In this document: positions 6,072-10,203 of the stretch, piece by piece
How positions within the stretch are numbered: the stretch's first letter is position 1
Layout: every line of letters starts with the position of its first letter
Notes under the pieces: model-generated
What the model saw: only the letters and a program-made list of their open reading frames with translations
Databases searched by the model: none
Told to the model about the DNA's origin: nothing
Program-made: the position numbers and the translations under genes
Assembly (NCBI GenBank): GCA_037442065.1
Contig: JBBIQZ010000016.1
Coordinates: 1 to 13,212 of the forward strand
Source of the DNA: JBBIQZ01 sp037442065
GTDB lineage: Bacteria > Patescibacteriota > CPR2_A > CG2-30-33-46
Length of the DNA: 13,212 nt
Direction: 5' to 3'

Positions 6072-6574
6072 CTTTAGCGAAATAAGCAATTGTAAATTAA
6101 AAATAAAAAGATTTATAAGAAAGCTTAAGGACGGAACTGCCGGCTTAAAGGAAGGTAAATTATTTTCAAAGCACCTTTTCCTTCGGTGGTTAGCCGATTC
6201 TTAGGCTTCCTCTTGAACCTTTTAATAAACTAGCAAGGAGGACGCAGTTTTGGATAACATAATTCAAAACTGCCTTCTCCTCGTTAGAAATGTTTTTGAG
6301 CACTTGCTTAGGCCTTTAGACTTAAGCCGGTATCTTGAAAAAGATTTTCAAAGACAATTAAAAACGGCGCTGACGGCAGCAAATTTTTTAAAAAAGCATG
6401 GCCGCTTCATCCCGTTTTTTAAACTAGTAAGGAGAGAAACTGTTCCGATAAATTGTCGTTTAGGAGATGAACGGAAATTTATTGGAAAATAAAAAGGACG
6501 GCAGTATCGGAACAGCCCTCTCTTTATTAGAAGGACGGACAGGGTAAAAAATCAGCCTTTTTGGCTGATTTTTT
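6072..6574 (+). ncRNA. Unassigned large structured RNA (~500 nt)
   Basis: A strong promoter upstream and an intrinsic terminator at 6546-6574 bound a stretch with no convincing coding frame. It is rich in complementary segments. Hairpin A: 6230-6240 pairs with 6277-6287 and CAGTTTTG 6245-6252 with 6265-6272. Hairpin B: 6424-6436 pairs with 6518-6530 and CTGTTCCGATA 6440-6450 with 6505-6515, about 24 bp in all. Both hairpins start with AAACTAG(C/T)AAGGAG. Others are TTGAAAA-AGA-TTTTCAA (6333-6349), TTAAAAACGG 6358-6367 with 6412-6422, GCTTAAG 6123-6129 with 6201-6207, and CGGCT with AGCCG. ACTGCCG (6136-6142) can pair with CGGCAGT (6499-6505) beside hairpin B, a possible long-range contact. 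GGACGG recurs at 6129, 6496 and 6533. I see no RNase P, 6S, SRP, intron or riboswitch signature. It lies just upstream of ssrA. Confidence 0.6.
6546..6574 (+). terminator. Intrinsic terminator of the ~500-nt RNA
   Basis: AAAAAATCAGCC pairs perfectly with GGCTGATTTTTT across a TTTTT loop. The T run continues past the stem. Confidence 0.9.
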
Positions 6575-6589
6575 ATTTGGATTTAAGTC

Positions 6590-6617
6590 TTGAAATTTTC
6601 TGAAAATCTGGTAATAT
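6590..6617 (+). promoter_or_regulatory. Promoter of ssrA
   Basis: TTGAAA (6590-6595), a 16-bp spacer and TGGTAATAT (an extended -10, hexamer 6612-6617). The predicted start is a few bases before the mature tmRNA 5' end at 6628. Confidence 0.7.
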
Positions 6618-6627
6618 ACGAAAGCCT

Positions 6628-7018
6628 GGGGCTGATTAGATTCGACATGAGTTCTTTAATAGTTTTAAATTGCAAGCCGCAGTGGCGATCTGCGTTAAAA
6701 TTGCCAAACTTTTCAAGTGCAAATTCACTTGTCAGCAAAATAAAATCAGCTTTTGCTGGTTTAAATTTTGCGCCAGCTGTAGCTTAATTTCTACAGCCGT
6801 TCATCATTTTGGCTCCTCGACTTAAGTGAATGAGCGTCGTTTTTCGAGGTGCGTTTTAATGTCTGCTTTAGCATTAAAACAAAGTAAAATTTTAAGCTAA
6901 GGTTAATTGTTTTTTGTTTATTTTTTATAATTAACCCGAAAAAATAAAATAAACTAAACTTGTAGATTGTTTGAAACTGTGCTTGTGGACGGGAGTGCAA
7001 TTCTCCCCAGCTCCACCA
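6628..7018 (+). ncRNA. ssrA: tmRNA (transfer-messenger RNA)
   Basis: tmRNA rescues ribosomes stalled on broken mRNAs, acting with SmpB and adding a degradation tag. The 5' end GGGGCTGATTAGATTCGAC and the 3' end CAGCTCC-A-CCA form the tRNA-like domain. The acceptor pairs as GGGGCTG/CAGCTCC with a G-U at the third pair, the alanine identity element, and CCA is encoded. The tag frame runs 6719-6787. Downstream stems include CCTCGA (6815-6820) with 6844-6849, GTTTTAATG (6853-6861) with 6872-6880, and GGTTAATT (6901-6908) with 6929-6936, as expected for the pseudoknot/hairpin ring. The RNA is a standard one-piece type of 391 nt. Oddity: the T loop reads TGCAATT, with G in place of the near-invariant T55. 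smpB lies about 1 kb away. Confidence 0.95.
6719..6787 (+). other. tmRNA tag reading frame (22-residue tag)
   Basis: From the resume codon GCA the frame reads A-N-S-L-V-S-K-I-K-S, then A-F-A-G-L-N-F-A-P-A-V-A, and stops at TAA (6785-6787). It starts A-N like many tags and ends hydrophobic (AVA in place of the common LAA), as ClpXP-type proteases require. It is about twice the length of the E. coli tag. The choice of resume codon is inferred from the frame and the AN start. Confidence 0.8.
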
Positions 7019-7020
7019 AA

Positions 7021-7050
7021 AAATTCCAACCTTAAAGGTTGGAATTTTTT
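7021..7050. terminator. Bidirectional intrinsic terminator between ssrA and the DUF1003-like gene
   Basis: AAATTCCAACCT pairs with AGGTTGGAATTT across a 3-base loop, with T runs on both strands. It begins just after the tmRNA CCA and lies 7 bases from the stop of the convergent gene, so it can serve both. Confidence 0.88.
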
Positions 7051-7056
7051 GTAAAT

Positions 7057-7500
7057 CTAGTTGACTTTATTTTTTACCAGTTCTTCTATCATTTTGGTTT
7101 GTTTTGAGAGTTCTTTTTCTTGGATGTTCAAATGTTTAAGGATGGCTTCAATATCGTGATAGCTGGTGGTGGTTGTTTTATATTCTTCCTCGGCGCGAAT
7201 TTCTTGATGCCGGCCTTGGATATTTTGGCCAACCATAATTAAAGGCATTAAAAGCAGCTGAACTATATTGCCAAGAAACAAAAGAAAGGCAAAGGGGTAA
7301 GGATCAAAAGGATTATGAGAAAAGAATGTTTGCCAAATCATCCATCCGGCCATAAAAAGGGCAAAACAATAAACGGCATACATCGTGCCGATGGCAGTAG
7401 TGATAAATAAAGCGATTTTATTTTGAAGGCCCAGTTGACTTTTGTGTTTTAAATTTACATTTTCGGGTTGGTGACGTTTTATTGGTTTAACGTTTGGCAT
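7057..7500 (-). CDS. DUF1003-like small membrane protein
   Basis: 147 residues. Two hydrophobic segments (about residues 31-53, ALFITTAIGTMYAVYCFALFMAG, and 69-90, PFAFLLFLGNIVQLLLMPLIMV) flank the motif F-D-P-Y-P-F. The second is followed by G-Q-N-I-Q-G-R-H, the pattern of DUF1003 proteins (DPYPF.LL, P.I.M..QNRQ). The C-terminal 50 residues are polar and probably coiled coil (HLNIQEKELSKQTKMIEEL). Function is unknown in the family; a membrane-bound, cytosol-facing protein is likely. It is one of the few genes here with a good Shine-Dalgarno sequence (AAGGAG, 5 bases before the ATG). It follows the small two-TM gene on the same strand after 111 bases that hold a stem-loop, so co-transcription is possible but uncertain. 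Confidence 0.8.
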   Translation of the reverse strand: MPNVKPIKRHQPENVNLKHKSQLGLQNKIALFITTAIGTMYAVYCFALFMAGWMIWQTFFSHNPFDPYPFAFLLFLGNIVQLLLMPLIMVGQNIQGRHQEIRAEEEYKTTTTSYHDIEAILKHLNIQEKELSKQTKMIEELVKNKVN

Positions 7501-7549
7501 TTTTTCTCCTTAGTTTATTTTACGTCTCTCTTTTTTTCTTGTTAAATAA

Positions 7550-7573
7550 TTTTGCTCCTTATTGGGAGTAAAA
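7550..7573. other. Stem-loop between two small membrane protein genes
   Basis: TTTTGCTCC and GGAGTAAAA form a 9-bp stem (one G-T pair on the plus strand) with a 6-base loop, extendable by two A-T pairs. No T run follows on either strand. It could be an RNA processing or stability element in a shared minus-strand transcript. The other bases of 7501-7611 show only the AAGGAG site of the next gene. Confidence 0.35.
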
Positions 7574-7611
7574 TTGGCACAAGAGCGCCATTTAACAGGG
7601 TGAACTCTAAA

Positions 7612-7893
7612 TTATTTTGGCATTATTGGAGTAACCGGCGGTTTGGGAAGGTTTCGTAAAAGTTCAATTATAAGTTTATAAGCTTCGTTTAAAAAATTTA
7701 AAACCAAGGGTAAGAGAACCGGAATGGCTACTATTAAAGTTACTCCCGAAAAAGCGGGATTTACCAAAAAAAGCGAATAGATACCAAAAGCAACCGCCAT
7801 TATAATAAGCGCGGAAACAAACGCTTGGGTTCCTGCAGGGAAAAGCGCCAAGAAGTTAATCCACAATTGATTTAAGGCATTATATAATTCCAT
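7612..7893 (-). CDS. Small two-TM protein of unknown function
   Basis: 93 residues, not recognised. It begins MELYNALNQLWINFLALFPAG and has two long hydrophobic stretches (about residues 23-45, TQAFVSALIIMAVAFGIYSLFLV, and 49-69, FSGVTLIVAIPVLLPLVLNFL). An amphipathic helix (NEAYKLIIELLRNL) and a Pro-rich end (PKPPVTPIMPK) follow. This is a compact integral membrane hairpin. Codon use matches the neighbours, and the composition is not that of a random frame. The ATG has no Shine-Dalgarno; TAGAAT and GATAAT lie 17 and 2 bases upstream as possible -10 boxes. It lies between smpB and the DUF1003-like gene on the same strand, separated from smpB by a repeat-filled spacer. Confidence 0.7.
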   Translation of the reverse strand: MELYNALNQLWINFLALFPAGTQAFVSALIIMAVAFGIYSLFLVNPAFSGVTLIVAIPVLLPLVLNFLNEAYKLIIELLRNLPKPPVTPIMPK

Positions 7894-7904
7894 ATATTAT
7901 CAAA

Positions 7905-8086
7905 TACTAAATTCTAAGCAAGAAATCCTAAACAAATTATAAACCCATAATATACCAAATACCAAATACCAAAATCCCTGCCTGCAGCAGGCAGGCAAAT
8001 TCCAAATCAAATCCTAAATCCAAATGCTTAAATTTTAGACATTTAGTCATTTGACATTGATTTGACATTTGAGCTTTGGAATTAGA
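7905..8086. repeat. Degenerate AT-rich repeat spacer with an embedded GC-rich palindrome
   Basis: No gene is seen. The stretch is made of loose copies of CCAAAT/CCTAAAT units (ACCAAATACCAAATACCAAA, TTCCAAATCAAATCCTAAAT) and, from about 8037, of (A)TTTGACATT units. At 7977-7995 lies the palindrome CCTGCCTG-CAG-CAGGCAGG (8-bp stem, 3-base loop), sharply GC-rich against its setting. The 13-mer GCAAATTCCAAAT at 7995-8007 recurs inside argS. Confidence 0.7.
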
Positions 8087-8088
8087 GC

Positions 8089-8538
8089 TTAGATTTTAAT
8101 ATTCTTATACTCTCTTCTTAGGCTTCTTTCAAGCTCTCGTTTTTTTTGAGTTTCCCTTTTGTCGTATTTCTTTTTTCCACGGGCAACCGAAACTGTAATT
8201 TTGATTAAATTTTTCTTTAAATAAACTTCTGTAGGGATTAAAGTTATGCCCGCTGTCTTGGATTTGCCATATAAATATAGAACTTCCTTTTTATTTAGAA
8301 GAAGTTTTCTAGGCCGGGTTGGCTCAAATTTTTCGCCCGGTTTGTAAGGAGAAATGTGGGTTCCAACAAGCCAAGCTTCGTTGCCCCTTAAGCCAACATA
8401 ACTTCCTTTAAGCTGAATATGCCCGGCTTTTACAGATTTAACTTCTGAGCCAATTAAAACTATTCCTGCCTCAAAAGATTCTAAAATTTCGTAATCAAAA
8501 AAGGCTTTTTTATTTTTAGTTAATATTTTTTTATTCAT
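8089..8538 (-). CDS. smpB: SsrA-binding protein SmpB
   Basis: 149 residues, the usual size. SmpB binds the tRNA-like domain of tmRNA and brings it to stalled ribosomes, where its tail enters the empty mRNA channel. Family landmarks in order: KNKKAFFDYEILESFEAGIVL (about 8-28), GSEVKSVKAGHIQLKGSYV (30-48), the H-I-S-P-Y segment (62-66), PTRPRKLLLNKKE (73-85), and the conserved tail GKKKYDKRETQKKRE. The C-terminal tail is basic and intact. It diverges from argS across 22 bp; its TATAAT ends 8 bases before the ATG, so the mRNA should be nearly leaderless. The ssrA gene about 1 kb away completes the trans-translation pair. No Shine-Dalgarno sequence. Confidence 0.96.
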   Translation of the reverse strand: MNKKILTKNKKAFFDYEILESFEAGIVLIGSEVKSVKAGHIQLKGSYVGLRGNEAWLVGTHISPYKPGEKFEPTRPRKLLLNKKEVLYLYGKSKTAGITLIPTEVYLKKNLIKITVSVARGKKKYDKRETQKKRELERSLRREYKNIKI

Positions 8539-8560
8539 CTATTTAAATTATACTATACCT
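8539..8560. promoter_or_regulatory. Overlapping divergent -10 boxes of smpB and argS
   Basis: The whole 22-bp spacer carries TATAAT for smpB (minus strand, 8547-8552) and TATACT for argS (plus strand, 8549-8554), sharing four base pairs. The distances to the ATGs are 8 and 6 bases, so both messages should start at or next to the start codon. Matching -35 boxes would lie inside the opposite gene and are weak. On the minus strand the 17-mer AGGTATAGTATAATTTA is identical to the promoter core at 13124-13140. Confidence 0.6.
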
Positions 8561-10201
8561 ATGATTCAAGACGATATAAGGCAAGCTGTTTTTGAAGCTG
8601 TAAAAAAGACTTATCCAAAAGTTGATATTAAACTGGGAGATATTGAAGTTGAGAAATCACAAAGGCCGGAACTTGGCGATTGGGCTACGAATATTGCCTT
8701 TAAAGTTGCATCTCAAGTTAAGGGTGTGCCAGGGGAAATTGGTAATGAAATAACCTTCAAAATAGTAAAACCCGATTTCATAAACCAAGCAACTAACATA
8801 AATGGATATATCAACTTTCAGATTTCCTCCTCTTATTACATACAACAATTGGCAAAAATTTTAAAAGAAAAAGGAAGTTTTGGGCAAAGTCAGCTTTTTG
8901 AAAACCAAAAAGTTCAGGTAGAATTTATTTCCGCCAATCCAACCGGGCCTTTAACTTTAGCCAATGGACGCGGCGGTTTTTCCGGTGATGTTTTGGCGAA
9001 TGTTTTTAAAAAAGCCGGGGCGGAAATTCAAAAAGAATATTATGTAAATGATGGCGGCAATCAGGTAAAAATCTTAGGAGAATCTGTTTTGGTGGCCAGC
9101 GGACTAAAAAAGGGAACCGAGGATATATATAAAGGAAGCTATATAGACGATTGGGCTAAAAACCACAAAGAAAAGGTTAAAAAATATAAAAATGAACCTT
9201 TTAAATTAGGCCAAGAAGCCGCCAAAGATTTTTTGGAAAATTTAATCAAGCCAGCAGTTTTTAAAATGGGTATAAAGTTTGATAATTGGTTTTTAGAATC
9301 TAAGATGGTCGCTTCTGGAGAAGTGGAAAAAAGTTTAGAATATTTTAAAAAGAAAGATTTAGCTTATAAAAAAGACGGCGCCTTGTGGTTTAAAACAACA
9401 AAATTTGGAGATGATAAAGATAGGGTTTTGGTAAAATCAGATGGCGAGAATACTTATTTTGCAAACGATGCGGCTTATCATTTAAATAAATTTCAAAAAA
9501 GGAAATTTGATAAAGTCATAAATTTTTGGGGGGCCGATCACCACGGATATGTCGGCCGAATGAAAGCCATTGCAGAAGCTATAGGAGCTGGTGAAAAACT
9601 GGATATTATCATTATGCAGTTGGTTCGTTTAGTAAAAGACGGCAAAGAATTTAAGATGTCTAAAAGAGCTGGAACTTATGTAACAATGGATGATCTTTTA
9701 GAATTAATCGGCGGCAGTGAAAAGTCAGCCAGCGACGTTTCCCGCTTTTTCTTTTTGTCGCGGGATTTTTCAACCCATATGGATTTTGATTTAGATTTAG
9801 CCAAAGAGCGATCCGAAAAAAATCCGGTTTTTTATGTTAAATATGCTTATGCTCGGCTTAGCGGAATCCTTCGCCGAGCAAATTCCAAATTCCAAATTTC
9901 AAATCCCAAATTAGATCTATTAGAAAAACCGGAAGAGATAGAATTAATTAAAACGCTTATTGAATTACCGGAGGTAATAGAAGAAATTTTAAAGACGAAA
10001 GACTATCCGGTGCATTTACTACCTTTTTATGCTAGAAAGATCGCCGAAAAGTTTCATAATTTTTATGAAAAATGCCGGGTAATTGATGAAAGTAATTTAG
10101 AGTTAACATCTTCTCGGTTAAAATTAGTAGAAGCAACCAAAATTATTTTAGGAATTGTAATGAGAGATCTAATAGGCATCGAAGCGCCAGAAAAAATGTA
10201 A
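8561..10201 (+). CDS. argS: Arginyl-tRNA synthetase (class I)
   Basis: 546 residues, full length. ArgRS charges tRNA-Arg using ATP, and uniquely needs the tRNA for activation. Residues 1-90 are the N-terminal Add-1 domain. The catalytic fold starts at EFISANPTGPLTLANGRGG (about 121-139), where the HIGH signature (usually HVGH) reads TLAN. FWGADHHGYV (about 323) and FKMSKRAGTYV (about 365-375, the KMSKS loop) follow. The DALR anticodon-binding domain begins at YVKYAYARL. Within it, residues about 441-452 (NSKFQISNPKLD) are coded by a CCAAATT-type repeat that looks inserted in frame. The mRNA is probably leaderless. The stop lies 2 bp from the convergent PBP stop. Confidence 0.95.
   Translation: MIQDDIRQAVFEAVKKTYPKVDIKLGDIEVEKSQRPELGDWATNIAFKVASQVKGVPGEIGNEITFKIVKPDFINQATNINGYINFQISSSYYIQQLAKILKEKGSFGQSQLFENQKVQVEFISANPTGPLTLANGRGGFSGDVLANVFKKAGAEIQKEYYVNDGGNQVKILGESVLVASGLKKGTEDIYKGSYIDDWAKNHKEKVKKYKNEPFKLGQEAAKDFLENLIKPAVFKMGIKFDNWFLESKMVASGEVEKSLEYFKKKDLAYKKDGALWFKTTKFGDDKDRVLVKSDGENTYFANDAAYHLNKFQKRKFDKVINFWGADHHGYVGRMKAIAEAIGAGEKLDIIIMQLVRLVKDGKEFKMSKRAGTYVTMDDLLELIGGSEKSASDVSRFFFLSRDFSTHMDFDLDLAKERSEKNPVFYVKYAYARLSGILRRANSKFQISNPKLDLLEKPEEIELIKTLIELPEVIEEILKTKDYPVHLLPFYARKIAEKFHNFYEKCRVIDESNLELTSSRLKLVEATKIILGIVMRDLIGIEAPEKM
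9878..9915 (+). repeat. In-frame CCAAATT repeat inside argS
   Basis: GCAAATTCCAAAT is followed by TCCAAATTTCAAATCCCAAA, four to five degenerate copies of the unit that fills the spacer at 7905-8035. It encodes A-N-S-K-F-Q-I-S-N-P-K in a surface linker of the DALR domain, between ILRR and LLEKPEEIEL. Confidence 0.65.
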
Positions 10202-10203
10202 GT

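Noticed and set aside
6250..6492. An 80-codon frame starting with TTG, 7 bases after AAGGAGG, inside the ~500-nt RNA
   Set aside because: The AAGGAGG and the TTG both sit in hairpin A, whose arms explain them. The frame crosses both major hairpins and matches no protein family I know.
6072..6574. RNase P RNA, 6S RNA or SRP RNA as identity of the large RNA
   Set aside because: No GAGGAAAGTC / ACAGAA regions of RNase P, no SRP tetraloop helix, and too long and branched for 6S RNA.
7905..8086. CRISPR array
   Set aside because: Units are short, degenerate and not separated by regular spacers, and no cas genes are present.
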